Positions 1 through 9,809 of a stretch of 64,000 nt of DNA are shown here, in pieces. A model generated the notes under the pieces. The model did no database searches. It saw only the letters and a list, made by a program, of their open reading frames with translations, and was not told the origin of the DNA. The translations under genes were made by a program, and so were the position numbers. The stretch's first letter is position 1. Each line of letters begins with the position of its first letter. This DNA is from Jeotgalibaca dankookensis (lineage in GTDB: Bacteria; Bacillota; Bacilli; Lactobacillales; Aerococcaceae): NCBI RefSeq assembly GCF_002005405.1, contig NZ_CP019728.1, positions 1,116,001 to 1,180,000 on the forward strand, read 5' to 3'.

Positions 1-324
1 TGCTATTTGGACTAACTCCTCTGTTTCAGAGCGCGGAATGAGCGTATCCGAATTAACCTTTAGAGGGAGGCCATAAAACCATTCTTTTCCTACAATATAC
101 TGTACGGGTTTTCCTTCAATAAATTGGTTCAAATCGTCTAAATATTGTAAAAATATATCTTCGGGCATCTCTTGGTTCAGATGCTTAATAAAGTCTGTTT
201 TATTCCAATCCAAACGATCTAATAACAAGCGTTCAGCTACGTAGGTATGTTTATTATTTAATTCTAAATAACGCGCACCTTGTTGAACCGTTTGTTGATA
301 GGTTCGCTTCCTAAGAATTTCCAT
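1..324 (-). CDS. prmC: PrmC/HemK release-factor glutamine methyltransferase, N-terminal part (cut by window edge)
   Basis: The reverse strand reads from an ATG at 324 and stays open to the window edge, giving about 108 residues that start MEILRKRT. These include the conserved block [11 protein letters not shown], typical of the helical N-terminal domain of PrmC and the start of its SAM-dependent domain. PrmC N5-methylates the glutamine of the GGQ motif in release factors. The ATG lies 14 bases inside the 3' end of prfA, so the two are translationally coupled, and its substrate RF1 is encoded just upstream. The catalytic NPPY motif would lie outside the window. Identity is from family and gene order. 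Confidence 0.9.
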   Translation of the reverse strand, partial: MEILRKRTYQQTVQQGARYLELNNKHTYVAERLLLDRLDWNKTDFIKHLNQEMPEDIFLQYLDDLNQFIEGKPVQYIVGKEWFYGLPLKVNSDTLIPRSETEELVQIA

Positions 325-1390
325 CGTTAATCTTCTCCAACTTCTCAGCTTGATCTGCTAATATTAGCGCGTCAATAATTTCATCTAACTTACCACTTAG
401 TATTTGGTCTAATTTTTGAATCGTCAGTCCAATTCGGTGATCGGTCACTCTATTTTGTGGGTAGTTATAAGTTCTAATCCGTTCAGAACGGTCTCCTGTC
501 CCAACGGCTGACTTTCTACTAGCATCGTACTCAGATTGTGCCTCAGAAGAGAGCTTGTCTGACACGCGCGCGCGTAGGACAGTCATAGCCTTTTCGCGAT
601 TCTTTAATTGTGAGCGCTCATCTTGCATAGCAACAACAATACCTGTTGGAATGTGCGTTAATCGTACAGCAGAAGCAGTTTTATTAACGTGTTGTCCACC
701 CGCTCCTGAAGCGTGGTAAATATCGACCCGGATATCTTTATCCGCTATACTCACGTCTACTTCTTCCATTTCCGGCATAACCACAACCGTTGCAGTTGAC
801 GTGTGCACCCGTCCTTGTGATTCAGTTGAAGGGACACGCTGAACGCGGTGTGCGCCACTTTCGTATTTCAATTTTGAAAAGACATTTTGGCCGGTAATCA
901 TTAAAGTGATTTCTTTATACCCACCAATACCAGTAATATTGGCATCCATCACCTCAACTCGCCACCCTTGGGATTCAGCAAATTTGCTATACATTTCAAA
1001 CAAACTCCCAGCAAATAAAGCGGCTTCGTCTCCACCTGCTGCGCCACGGATTTCCATGATAATGTTTTTATCATCATTTGGGTCTTCAGGAAGCAACATA
1101 ACTTTAATTTGTTCTTCAAGCTCTTCTATTTCAGTTTTTAAATCACTTAGTTCTTCTTTAGCTAATTTGGCCATATCGTCATCTAAGCTCTCTGACAATA
1201 ATTCTTCTGTTTCCGCCAGTTCTTCTTGGATTCGTTGATAACGACGAAACACTTCAACTTTTGGTCGGAGATCGGCCTCTTCTTTTGTAAGTTCCATTAA
1301 GCGTTGGGTATCCGAAATAACTTCGGGATCACTTAGTAGCTCGGAAAGTTCTTCATACCGAATAATAAATGTATCTAGTTGCTCAAACAT
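311..1390 (-). CDS. prfA: Peptide chain release factor 1 (RF1)
   Basis: RF1 reads UAA and UAG stop codons and triggers peptide release in the ribosome. The protein shows the codon-recognition tripeptide P-S-T (in RVPSTESQ, about residue 187) and the catalytic GGQ (in GAGGQHVN, about residue 231), with the coiled-coil N-terminal domain before them. The open frame extends to a TTG at 1399, but the ribosome-binding site AGAAGGG lies only 2 bases from that TTG and 11 bases from the ATG at 1390, so I choose the ATG (359 residues, normal for RF1). It lies between tdk and prmC on the same strand, a standard Lactobacillales arrangement. Confidence 0.96.
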   Translation of the reverse strand: MFEQLDTFIIRYEELSELLSDPEVISDTQRLMELTKEEADLRPKVEVFRRYQRIQEELAETEELLSESLDDDMAKLAKEELSDLKTEIEELEEQIKVMLLPEDPNDDKNIIMEIRGAAGGDEAALFAGSLFEMYSKFAESQGWRVEVMDANITGIGGYKEITLMITGQNVFSKLKYESGAHRVQRVPSTESQGRVHTSTATVVVMPEMEEVDVSIADKDIRVDIYHASGAGGQHVNKTASAVRLTHIPTGIVVAMQDERSQLKNREKAMTVLRARVSDKLSSEAQSEYDASRKSAVGTGDRSERIRTYNYPQNRVTDHRIGLTIQKLDQILSGKLDEIIDALILADQAEKLEKINDGNS

Positions 1391-1440
1391 ATTTTTCAAA
1401 ACCCTTCTAATTTTCGAATACTGGCATCTTTCAGCTTACT

Positions 1441-2013
1441 TCACTTCAGTGGTGGATGGAAGTAGTGGTTACGACAAACGGGTATGTAGGCTTCATTCCC
1501 ACCAATTTGAATTTGTTCACCTTGGTAAACAGGCTTGCCGTTTACAAGTCGCATATTCATAATTGCTTTCTTATGGCAGTACCAGCAAATTGTTTTAATT
1601 TCTTCAATTTTATCTGCATACAAAAGTAAATATTTTGACCCTTCAAAGAGTTCATTAGAAAAATCATTTTTTAAACCAAAAGCCATAACAGGTATATGCA
1701 GTTTATCAACAATATTAGCTAACTGTAACACATGTTTTTTTTGTAAGAATTGCGATTCATCAACCAATACACAAAAAGGGGTAGTAGTTTGTTCTTCTAC
1801 AATTGCATACATATCTGTTTCCGAATAGACCGGAATAGCTGCTCGTTTTATGCCAATACGGCTCGCTACAACGCCTATTTTATCACGGTCATCAACAGCG
1901 CTGGTAAAAATTAAAACTGTTTTATCTTGCTCTTCATAATTGTGGGCTACTTTTAAAATTTCAATTGTTTTCCCACTATTCATTGCTCCGTATTTAAAAA
2001 ATAATTGCGCCAT
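1441..2013 (-). CDS. tdk: Thymidine kinase (type II)
   Basis: Phosphorylates thymidine to dTMP with ATP in the salvage pathway. Visible features are the P-loop GAMNSGKT at residues 9-16, the Walker B-like DESQF near residue 88, and the structural zinc site made by CWYC and a later cysteine in PVCRNHY. The frame is open to an ATG at 2031, but GAGGTG lies just upstream of the second in-frame ATG at 2013, which gives the family-typical start MAQLFFKYG and 190 residues. It is transcribed away from murT and is probably in one unit with prfA and prmC. Confidence 0.95.
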   Translation of the reverse strand: MAQLFFKYGAMNSGKTIEILKVAHNYEEQDKTVLIFTSAVDDRDKIGVVASRIGIKRAAIPVYSETDMYAIVEEQTTTPFCVLVDESQFLQKKHVLQLANIVDKLHIPVMAFGLKNDFSNELFEGSKYLLLYADKIEEIKTICWYCHKKAIMNMRLVNGKPVYQGEQIQIGGNEAYIPVCRNHYFHPPLK

Positions 2014-2187
2014 TTTACACCTCGTTACCATTTTCGGTCAATCTTATCTTGTAATATAATAGTAATAAATACTCTTAAAGTCAATCATCCAGTCTGTCAG
2101 AGTCAGGCGCTTTTATTAAATTTTATTAAAAACGAACGATTATTACCAATTATAAAGAAGAGGGACTTCCAGATGGATTGCCTTTTA

Positions 2188-2196
2188 TGCTATGAT
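2188..2196 (+). promoter_or_regulatory. Extended -10 promoter of murT-gatD
   Basis: TGCTATGAT matches an extended -10 element (TGn followed by TATGAT). No good -35 hexamer is present at 16-18 bases, as is common for extended -10 promoters. It lies 38 bases before the murT start, in the divergent region between tdk and murT. Confidence 0.6.
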
Positions 2197-2234
2197 GTCT
2201 AAGAGAATTTTTTTTACATAGAGGAGAGATAGAT

Positions 2235-3578
2235 TTGAGTATTAGGGGAGCTTTGGCCGTCACAGTTGGAAAAGGAACACAGTGGGCTTTACGTACATTT
2301 ACAAAAGGTGGCACAAGCCTACCAGGCAAATTGGCAGCTAAGATTGACCCTGGTGTGCTCGCTCAACTCGCAAAAGATTATGAAGTTGTTATTGTAACAG
2401 GAACCAATGGTAAGACACTCACAACTTCATTAACCTACCACGTTCTCAAACAAAAATATCCAGACATCGTGACAAATCCGACCGGTGCGAATATGGCCCA
2501 AGGAATTGTCTCAACCTTTTTAGAAAAAACGTCAGGATCCGGGAAGAAAATTGCAATTTTGGAAGTAGATGAAGCCAGTTTGATTCATGTGACAAAATAT
2601 ATTAAACCGCGTTTTATTGTAAATACCAACGTTTTCCGTGATCAAATGGATCGCTTTGGTGAAATATATACCATATACGATAAAATGGTAGAAGGTGCAG
2701 CCTTAGCACCAGAGGCTGTAATTATAGCCAACGGCGACAGCCCTATTTTTAACTCAAGAAAATTAGTAAACCAAAGTATTTATTTTGGATTTAATCACAC
2801 TGATGACGGGGAAACGATGGCTCATTACAATACAGATGGCGTTCTATGTCCAAACTGTCATAGTATCTTACATTATAAATTTAATACTTATGCCAACCTA
2901 GGTAAATACTATTGTCCAAACTGTGATTTCAAACGTCCAGAACTAAAATACCAAGTAACGGCAATCGAGAATCTCGATTACAAATCTTCTAGTTTCCAAA
3001 TCGATGGGTATCCTTTCCACATAAAGGTTGCAGGACTCTATAATATTTATAATGCATTAGCAGCCTACTCAGTTGGACGCGAATTTGGTTTATCACCTGA
3101 AGAGATTCAAGCAGGTTTTACTGAAACCCAACAGAAATTTGGCCGACAAGAAACGATTAAAGTTGGCGACAAACTCATTATTTTAAACTTGATTAAAAAC
3201 CCAGTTGGACTGAATCAAATTATTGCCTTACTTAATTATGAACGCGATCCATTTTCTGTCAGTTTGATTTTAAACGATCGCCCTGCTGACGGTACCGATA
3301 TTAGTTGGATTTGGGATGGGGAGTTCGAGCGATTAACTGATTTTAATATCCCTTATGTAGGTGTGAGTGGTATTCGTCGTGATGATATGGAATTACGCTT
3401 AAAGGTCGCTGGTATATCTGAAGCAACGATGGAAAAAACAGAATCCATCGGTGACGTCATTAATTCTTTCCAGCATGCTCCAACTGAAAAGATATATGTC
3501 ATGGCTACTTACACTGCTATTTTGAATTTACGCAAAGAATTAGCCGATCAAGGCTATATCCAAGAGAGGATGAAATAG
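2235..3578 (+). CDS. murT: Lipid II isoglutaminyl synthase, MurT subunit
   Basis: With GatD it amidates the alpha-carboxyl of D-iso-glutamate in lipid II on the inner face of the membrane. The protein (447 residues) has a Mur-ligase centre with the ATP loop GTNGKT near residue 57, a four-cysteine zinc ribbon (CPNC at about 205 and CPNC at about 230) inserted in the middle domain, and a C-terminal DUF1727-type domain. Translation starts at a TTG preceded by GAGGAGA. Its stop is followed directly by the gatD start, so the two subunits are co-translated. Confidence 0.95.
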   Translation: MSIRGALAVTVGKGTQWALRTFTKGGTSLPGKLAAKIDPGVLAQLAKDYEVVIVTGTNGKTLTTSLTYHVLKQKYPDIVTNPTGANMAQGIVSTFLEKTSGSGKKIAILEVDEASLIHVTKYIKPRFIVNTNVFRDQMDRFGEIYTIYDKMVEGAALAPEAVIIANGDSPIFNSRKLVNQSIYFGFNHTDDGETMAHYNTDGVLCPNCHSILHYKFNTYANLGKYYCPNCDFKRPELKYQVTAIENLDYKSSSFQIDGYPFHIKVAGLYNIYNALAAYSVGREFGLSPEEIQAGFTETQQKFGRQETIKVGDKLIILNLIKNPVGLNQIIALLNYERDPFSVSLILNDRPADGTDISWIWDGEFERLTDFNIPYVGVSGIRRDDMELRLKVAGISEATMEKTESIGDVINSFQHAPTEKIYVMATYTAILNLRKELADQGYIQERMK

Positions 3579-4241
3579 TTGAAACTCAAAATTGGACACT
3601 TGTATGGGAACTTGTTAAATACCTACGGCGATAATGGAAATCTATTGATGTTACAGTATATCGCTCGTCAAAAAGGTTTAGAAGTGGAAACTGAAATTGT
3701 AAGTTTAAACGATTCATTTAACGCAAGTGATTATGATTTAGTATTTTTTGGTGGCGGTCAGGATTATGAACAACTGGTCGTTTCCCACGATATTCAAAAT
3801 AAAGCGAATGCTATCAAAACTTATATTGAAAATGATGGGGTTCTTTTAGCGATTTGTGGTGGCTTTCAACTTCTTGGTCACTACTATATTAACTCAGCTG
3901 GTGAACGCTTAGAAGGAATTAGCGCTCTTGATCACTATACATTAAACCAAGAAAACAGTCGTTTTACAGGTGATATTACCATTTATGATGAAAAAACTGG
4001 AGATACTTATCATGGTTTCGAAAATCATAACGGTCGCACTTTCCTAGGGGAAGGGGCTCAGCCACTTGGTATTGTCAAAAAAGGAACGGGTAACAATGAA
4101 AAGGACAATACGGAAGGTGCACGCTATAAAAATGTCTTTTGTTCTTATTTCCATGGACCTCTATTAGTCCGCAATCAACATTTAGCAGAACGATTAATTG
4201 AATTAGCTATAAAAAATAAAGAAAAAAAAGCTGGGGAGTAG
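3579..4241 (+). CDS. gatD: Lipid II isoglutaminyl synthase, glutaminase subunit GatD
   Basis: A class I glutamine amidotransferase that supplies ammonia to MurT for lipid II amidation. The nucleophile is the cysteine in AICGGFQLLG, near residue 94, and the catalytic histidine is in YFHGPLL near residue 190. Length (220 residues) is usual for the small, stand-alone GatD. It uses a TTG start with no gap after the murT stop, so translation is coupled. The stop codon lies inside the bidirectional terminator that follows. Confidence 0.95.
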   Translation: MKLKIGHLYGNLLNTYGDNGNLLMLQYIARQKGLEVETEIVSLNDSFNASDYDLVFFGGGQDYEQLVVSHDIQNKANAIKTYIENDGVLLAICGGFQLLGHYYINSAGERLEGISALDHYTLNQENSRFTGDITIYDEKTGDTYHGFENHNGRTFLGEGAQPLGIVKKGTGNNEKDNTEGARYKNVFCSYFHGPLLVRNQHLAERLIELAIKNKEKKAGE

Positions 4242-4269
4242 TCTAAAAAACTACTTCCCAGCTTTTTTT
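4223..4269. terminator. Bidirectional rho-independent terminator between gatD and the ABC exporter
   Basis: Twenty-base arms (4223-4242 and 4250-4269) pair with one G-T wobble around a 7-base loop. The A-tract on one side and T-tract on the other serve both convergent genes. Confidence 0.9.
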
Positions 4270-6076
4270 AAGAAGCTTCGGCATCGGCAAACTGACTGTT
4301 ATAAAGATCAGCATAGAAACCATCTTGCGCCATCAGCTCATCATGTGTGCCTGTTTCAATAATATCGCCATTATCCATAACGATGATATTATCAGCATCC
4401 CGAATGGTGGACAAACGGTGTGCCACAACAAAACTAGTCCGTCCTTCTAGTAAACGACGCATTGCTTTTTGAATCAATACTTCGGTTCGTGTATCGACAC
4501 TTGAAGTTGCTTCGTCTAGAATCAACATTTCTGGATCAGTGATAAAAGCACGTGCGATTGTCAACAATTGGCGTTGACCTTGCGAAATATTGCTACCATC
4601 CTCATTTAAAACGGTATGGTACCCTTCCGGCAAGGTTCTAATAAACTCATCGGCATGTGCCATTCGTGAAGCTGCATATACGTCTTCATCACTTACTTCA
4701 CCGCGTGCACCGTATTTAATGTTATCGAATATGGTTCCATTAAATAACCAAGTATCTTGCAAGACCATGGCAAAGCGTTTGCGTAATTCATCGCGGTCTA
4801 TATCTCGGACATCTTGTCCCTCTAAACGGATGCTCCCACCTCTTACATCATAGAAGCGCTCCAATAAATTAATAATTGTTGATTTACCAGCACCGGTTGG
4901 CCCCACAATGGCAACCATTTGTCCGGGCTTCACGCGTAAGGTAAAGTCAGTCATTAAATCAGCATCTTCATTATAGCCGAAACGAACGTGGTCAAAGGTA
5001 ATCTTATCATCAGTCTCTATAATTGGTTGACCGGTCGAGACATCTTTCATCTCTTCTTCGTCGAGTACTTCAAAGATACGTTCGGTTGAAGCGACAATTG
5101 ATTGGATGGTATTTAAAATATTAGTCAGTTGCTTCATAGGCTCGGAAAATTGGTTGGTATAAATTAAGAAAGCTTGAACTTCTCCCAGTTTTAACACACC
5201 ATTTGCGACTTCAAACCCACCCATGACTGCCACAAAAACATAACCAAGGTTTTTAACCATATTCATCAGTGGCATCAGAATTCCTGAAAAGAATTGTGCT
5301 TTCCAAGCGACATCAAATAACTTCTTATTTTGATCATCGAATACTTGCATGGCGTTTTGTTCACGGTTAAAACTAATGATTTCAGTATGACCGGCAAAGC
5401 TTTCCTCAATATGCGCATTCAACAAACCTAACTCACTTTGTTGCGCTTTAAAAAGCTTGCGCGATGTAGGAGCAATTCTTGAAATGATAAATGCACTTAG
5501 CGGGATGGTAATCAAGGCAACAATACTTAATTTCCAACTAATCGTCAGCATCATGATTAAAATCCCTACAAACTGCACGACACTCATCAGTGCCTGATTG
5601 ATGGTTTGCACTAATTGCCGTGCAATATTATCAACATCATTAATGGCACGACTCATAATGTCCCCATTACTATGGGTATCATAGTATTCAATAGGTACAC
5701 GAGACATTTTTTCTTTAAAGTCTTGACGTAGGTCAAAGACCGTTTTTTGTACAACCCGAACAAGTGTAAATTGCGATATATATCGTAAGGTTACCGTTGA
5801 GACGTACAAAATTGCTGCCGTAATTAAAATACGGCGAATTGCTGCAAAATCAATTGGGAATCGTCCATTGTTCATCCCTTCTGTAACACCATCATAAATA
5901 ACGGTAGTTGCAGAACCTAAAACTCGCGGTGTAAATATTTGAAAAACTGTTGCAACAGCAGACAGAGCGAAAGCCAAGAACATAAGCCAGCGTCTGACCG
6001 ACATATAATTTAATAAACGTTTAAGTGATCCCCAGAAATTTTTCGGTTTTTCAACTGCTTTCGGTGCGTTTCTCAT
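4268..6076 (-). CDS. Heterodimeric multidrug-type ABC exporter, subunit with intact Walker B and H-loop
   Basis: One half of a BmrCD/LmrCD-like efflux pump: an N-terminal six-helix exporter domain (about residues 30-330) and a C-terminal ATPase. The ATPase has Walker A GPTGAGKS, Walker B with catalytic glutamate (LILDEATS) and the H-loop histidine (VVAHRLS), but its signature motif is SQGQ instead of SGGQ. Its ATG overlaps the TGA of the partner (ATGA), indicating coupled synthesis of a heterodimer. The gene is last in a unit starting with the TetR regulator. The substrate cannot be read from sequence; drugs or membrane-active compounds are likely. Confidence 0.9.
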   Translation of the reverse strand: MRNAPKAVEKPKNFWGSLKRLLNYMSVRRWLMFLAFALSAVATVFQIFTPRVLGSATTVIYDGVTEGMNNGRFPIDFAAIRRILITAAILYVSTVTLRYISQFTLVRVVQKTVFDLRQDFKEKMSRVPIEYYDTHSNGDIMSRAINDVDNIARQLVQTINQALMSVVQFVGILIMMLTISWKLSIVALITIPLSAFIISRIAPTSRKLFKAQQSELGLLNAHIEESFAGHTEIISFNREQNAMQVFDDQNKKLFDVAWKAQFFSGILMPLMNMVKNLGYVFVAVMGGFEVANGVLKLGEVQAFLIYTNQFSEPMKQLTNILNTIQSIVASTERIFEVLDEEEMKDVSTGQPIIETDDKITFDHVRFGYNEDADLMTDFTLRVKPGQMVAIVGPTGAGKSTIINLLERFYDVRGGSIRLEGQDVRDIDRDELRKRFAMVLQDTWLFNGTIFDNIKYGARGEVSDEDVYAASRMAHADEFIRTLPEGYHTVLNEDGSNISQGQRQLLTIARAFITDPEMLILDEATSSVDTRTEVLIQKAMRRLLEGRTSFVVAHRLSTIRDADNIIVMDNGDIIETGTHDELMAQDGFYADLYNSQFADAEAS

Positions 6077-7806
6077 TGGCCTTCCCCTTCCCTGAATTGA
6101 GAGTTCATGATTTCCATGTATGTCTCATTATTTTCTTCTACTAATTCTTCATGGCTACCTTGCCCCACGACGCGTCCACTATCTAAAACAATAATTTCAT
6201 CTGCGGTCATCACACTGCTAATACGTTGTGCAATAATAACCACAACAGCATCAGTAATTTTTTCCTTTAGGGCATAACGTAAGGCTGCGTCGGTTTTAAA
6301 ATCTAATGCAGAAAATGAATCATCAAAAACATAAACCGCTGATTTTTTCACAATTGCACGCGCAATACTTAATCGTTGTCTTTGTCCACCAGAGAAGTTA
6401 CTACCACCTTGTTCGACTTGGTATTCTAATCCCCCATCTAGCTTTTCAACAAAGTCTTTTGCTTGGGCAATTTCAAGTGCTTCCCAAATCTCTTCATCAG
6501 TAGCATCTGGTTTCCCATCTAACATGTTGGTGCGAATGGTTCCTGTAAATAAGTTTGCTTTTTGAGGCACATAGGAAATTCGCTCACGAATGTCATATTG
6601 TTTTAAATCTTTTACATTTTCGCCATTTAGAAAAACACTACCTGTTGTAGCATCGTATAGTCGCATAATCAAATTAGCCATGGTTGATTTACCTGAACCA
6701 GTTCCTCCGATAATAGCTAATGTTTCACCTGCTTGCATATCGAAGCTTACATCGCATAAGACTGGTTTCTCTGCATCGTGAAATTTATAAGTCACATCGT
6801 CAAAAGTCAATCGTGCGGATTCATCTGTAAAATCTGTTGTAGGAAAGGTTTTTGAACCATCTGTAATGGTACTTTCCATGGCTAACACTTCATTAATCCG
6901 TTTGGCTGAAACTTGTGCTTGCGGAATCATAGTTAGCATAAATGAGAGCATCATGAAACTAAACAGTAACATAGATGAATAACTAATAAAGGCTACAAGA
7001 TTTCCCACTGGCATATCACCAACTGCTATATACTCGCCACCAATCAAAACGATTGCGATATTAGTAGAACTTAATACCAATATCATAACAGGCATCAGTA
7101 AGCTTGTTATAGACATCGCAATAATATTGTTACGCATGAAATCAAAGTTGGCGCCCTTGAATCGCTTCTCTTCATAATCACTTTTATTAAAAGCACGGAT
7201 AACACGAACGCCGGTTAGGCCTTCACGGAAAATTAAGTTTAAACGGTCAGTCATTTTTTGAATCTTTTTAAATCTTGGAACGGCTGCACTCATAATAATA
7301 ACCAAGAAAACAATTAGAACCGGTACAGAGATAAAGAAAATACGTGCTAATCGCGGACTTTGAACATAAGAAAGTGTTGCAGCTCCTATCCCCATGATAG
7401 GGGCAAACGTCAACATTCGTAACATCATCATAAATACAAACTGAAGTTGCTCAACATCATTTGTGGACCTTGTAATTAGAGACGCTTGGCCGACTTCATC
7501 AATTTTATCTTTTGATAGGTACATGACTTTTTCAAAAATATCACTACGCAATGCGCGCCCTACCTTTTGTGACTCACTAGCTGATATATACACACCCGCA
7601 ATGGCTGCTAAAATCGTAATAACAGTTAAACCAAGCATAATCGCTCCTGTTCGCCAAATATAATTAAAGTCTCCTGTTGCAATACCATAGTTAATAATGT
7701 TAGACGTCATATTTGGTAGGTTTAACTCTGCAAAAACTTGGATGACAATAAACAGTATTGAACCAAAAACAGCTTTTTTAGAAATACGTTTTGCTAATTT
7801 TAACAA
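6073..7806 (-). CDS. Heterodimeric multidrug-type ABC exporter, subunit with degenerate ATP site
   Basis: Partner of the downstream exporter subunit, with the same exporter fold and 577 residues. Walker A (GGTGSGKS) and signature (SGGQ) are normal, but the residue after Walker B is aspartate instead of glutamate (YVFDDSFS) and the H-loop histidine is replaced by glutamine (IIAQRIS). Together with the SQGQ signature of the partner this gives one inactive and one active ATP site, the known pattern of heterodimeric exporters such as LmrCD and TM287/288. Translation starts at a TTG 8 bases after AAGGAGG. Confidence 0.9.
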   Translation of the reverse strand: MLKLAKRISKKAVFGSILFIVIQVFAELNLPNMTSNIINYGIATGDFNYIWRTGAIMLGLTVITILAAIAGVYISASESQKVGRALRSDIFEKVMYLSKDKIDEVGQASLITRSTNDVEQLQFVFMMMLRMLTFAPIMGIGAATLSYVQSPRLARIFFISVPVLIVFLVIIMSAAVPRFKKIQKMTDRLNLIFREGLTGVRVIRAFNKSDYEEKRFKGANFDFMRNNIIAMSITSLLMPVMILVLSSTNIAIVLIGGEYIAVGDMPVGNLVAFISYSSMLLFSFMMLSFMLTMIPQAQVSAKRINEVLAMESTITDGSKTFPTTDFTDESARLTFDDVTYKFHDAEKPVLCDVSFDMQAGETLAIIGGTGSGKSTMANLIMRLYDATTGSVFLNGENVKDLKQYDIRERISYVPQKANLFTGTIRTNMLDGKPDATDEEIWEALEIAQAKDFVEKLDGGLEYQVEQGGSNFSGGQRQRLSIARAIVKKSAVYVFDDSFSALDFKTDAALRYALKEKITDAVVVIIAQRISSVMTADEIIVLDSGRVVGQGSHEELVEENNETYMEIMNSQFREGEGQ

Positions 7807-7820
7807 TGAAATAGCCTCCT

Positions 7821-8444
7821 TTATTTAGTAATTCCGTTTTTTAACCAAGATAATTGCTGGTTGACAATCCGTTTTGCTTCTTCTTTGGATAGATTTTGAA
7901 GGAAAACGCGTGAGATGGACCAGTGAATCATTTGGAAGGTATAACGGATAAACTCTTGTAACTCTGAATTTGAATCAAAATTTAACTTGGTTTTGTCGAT
8001 AATCGCTGTTAAATCCTGCAAATTTTTCTCATAGTGTTGAACCGTTTGGGTATGTTGGGCATCAGTATAAATATTACGACTGAGTCGATAAGTCATATTG
8101 ACAAAAAAATGATGGTAAAACTCTTTATTTTTACCACAAAAATAAGTGTCAAATAAATAATCAAAGGTTCTTTCTAACCCTTTAAATAAATCTCCATTTT
8201 CCTTTTTAAAACAATTTTCTACATTTTCTTTTTCATTACTTTTTAGGAGATGAAGGCAGTAGAAGTAAAGGTCTTCCTTATCTTCAAAATATTGATAAAA
8301 ACTCCCTCTTGAAATGTCGGACTCATGGATAATAGCATTTATAGAAGCATTTTCTAGGGAAAATTTTGAAAATTCTTTGTAGGCGGCTCGCAACAAACGT
8401 TCTCTTTTCTCTTTGGATAAATTAAAAAAAGTTTGTTTTGGCAT
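7821..8444 (-). CDS. TetR-family repressor of the adjacent ABC exporter
   Basis: A 207-residue protein with an N-terminal helix-turn-helix of TetR type (SINAIIHESDISRGSFYQYF, about residues 33-52) and an all-helical C-terminal ligand domain. It is the first gene of the unit that continues into the two exporter genes 15 bases downstream. Its promoter carries two GACAG-type palindromes, so it probably represses itself and the pump and is released by a pump substrate. The ligand is unknown. Confidence 0.88.
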   Translation of the reverse strand: MPKQTFFNLSKEKRERLLRAAYKEFSKFSLENASINAIIHESDISRGSFYQYFEDKEDLYFYCLHLLKSNEKENVENCFKKENGDLFKGLERTFDYLFDTYFCGKNKEFYHHFFVNMTYRLSRNIYTDAQHTQTVQHYEKNLQDLTAIIDKTKLNFDSNSELQEFIRYTFQMIHWSISRVFLQNLSKEEAKRIVNQQLSWLKNGITK

Positions 8445-8487
8445 TCTATCACCTTCTTTCAGAATTGATAATAACTTATTTGAATAT

Positions 8488-8542
8488 GACAGGGTGTCGT
8501 AATTCGTTTTACAATTATATGACAGCCTGTCACCTGTGTCAA
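8488..8542 (-). promoter_or_regulatory. Consensus promoter with two TetR-type operator palindromes
   Basis: On the minus strand TTGACA (8537-8542) and TATAAT (8514-8519) are both perfect, 17 bases apart. The spacer contains a perfect 13-base palindrome TGACAGCCTGTCA (8520-8532). A second palindrome with the same half-site, GACAGGGTGTC (8488-8498), sits in the early transcribed region. That a consensus-strength promoter carries a palindrome between -10 and -35 strongly suggests tight repression by the TetR protein encoded next to it. Confidence 0.85.
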
Positions 8543-8563
8543 TTATAATGCCTTCTAAAAAAA

Positions 8564-8600
8564 TAAAAAAGTTGAGTAAAAAATCTACTCAACTTTTTTT
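8564..8600 (-). terminator. Terminator of the AI-2E family gene
   Basis: Arms AAAAAAGTTGAGTA and TACTCAACTTTTTT flank a short A-rich loop, just after the stop of the minus-strand gene at 8605. Confidence 0.85.
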
Positions 8601-8604
8601 AGAA

Positions 8605-9789
8605 TTATTCATCCGCTTCTGTCTCTATTACTGGTGTCTCTTCTACCTCTTCGTTATAAAGGCCAGATTCTGACTTATACCATTCAAACCCATGCGTAAA
8701 GATAACTTTTAAAACAGCATAACCAGGAATTCCTAATACAAAACCAACTAGGCCAAATAATTTCCCTGATGTCAATAAAACAATCATGATGGTAACGGGA
8801 TGAATGGATAAATTGCTTCCTAACACTTGGGGAGAAATAAAACGTCCTTCCAAAAATTGCTCAATACTAAAGACAATAATAACTTGAATGAGCATCCAAG
8901 GAGAATCAACTAAACCAATGATCAGAGCGGGTAAAATTGCAATAAAAGATCCCAAATAAGGAATAATATTTAAGAATCCTGCAATAATGCCCAAAGAAAT
9001 ACCATAATTCAACCCAATAATTGAATAACCAATGACAAACATAATTCCTACACAAGTAGCTACAATAACTTGCCCTTGCACATATTGGCTCACTTGACTA
9101 TTAATCTCTGCTAATAAGTGACCAAAGGACTCACGTTGTCGATTTGGTAAAAATTGCAGGATTGCTTTCGGTAATTTATGTCCTTCTTTTAATAAGTAGT
9201 ACAAAATAATTGGCATGGTTATCAATCCAACGAAAACGTTGGTGACGACTCCGACTACCGAAGATAACCATCCACCTGTGTTGGAAAGAGCACCATTTGC
9301 CCAATTAGTAATATAGTTTAAAACTTCTGTGTTAATTTCAAGAAGTTGTTTTTGGATATTTCTAAACCAATTATACTCTAGTAAATTAGATAACATTTGA
9401 TTAATAGTAACCCAATATTCAGGAAACTCTTCAATAAATCCGGAGACTTGTTCTTGAATAACAGGTATCAAAATTGCAAAACCCCAAATTAATAAGACGA
9501 TAAATATTAAAAAGGCGAATACAATAGCCATACTACGACTAAGGCCTCTACGTGTTGCCCAATTAACAAAAGGATTCATTAAGTAATAAAGAATGCCACT
9601 CAAAACGAGTGGAAATCCTAGAATACTAAAAAAACTGGCAATTGGTTGCAACAGATAGGAGACTTTTGAAAAAACAAGAATGATTAATAATATAAGTAAG
9701 ACAATAATTAGAGACGTTACAAACTTGTTATTGAGTATCCACTGTTCAAACCAAGACAACTTTTTGGGATAGTTTCGGACTTTTTTCAT
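8605..9789 (-). CDS. AI-2E family transporter (TqsA/PerM-like integral membrane protein)
   Basis: A 394-residue membrane protein with about eight hydrophobic segments, two near the N-terminus, a helical soluble stretch around residues 120-170, and a conserved C-terminal block with LIPYLGSFIAILPA-like sequence and EGRFISPQVLGSNLSIHP, hallmarks of PF01594. Family members have been linked to autoinducer-2 export, other small-molecule transport and Na+/H+ exchange; the substrate here is not predictable. The tail is acidic. It lies 20 bases after the small IIA-like gene and has its own terminator. Confidence 0.85.
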   Translation of the reverse strand: MKKVRNYPKKLSWFEQWILNNKFVTSLIIVLLILLIILVFSKVSYLLQPIASFFSILGFPLVLSGILYYLMNPFVNWATRRGLSRSMAIVFAFLIFIVLLIWGFAILIPVIQEQVSGFIEEFPEYWVTINQMLSNLLEYNWFRNIQKQLLEINTEVLNYITNWANGALSNTGGWLSSVVGVVTNVFVGLITMPIILYYLLKEGHKLPKAILQFLPNRQRESFGHLLAEINSQVSQYVQGQVIVATCVGIMFVIGYSIIGLNYGISLGIIAGFLNIIPYLGSFIAILPALIIGLVDSPWMLIQVIIVFSIEQFLEGRFISPQVLGSNLSIHPVTIMIVLLTSGKLFGLVGFVLGIPGYAVLKVIFTHGFEWYKSESGLYNEEVEETPVIETEADE

Positions 9790-9809
9790 AGTTACGCTCC
9801 TTTATTTCT

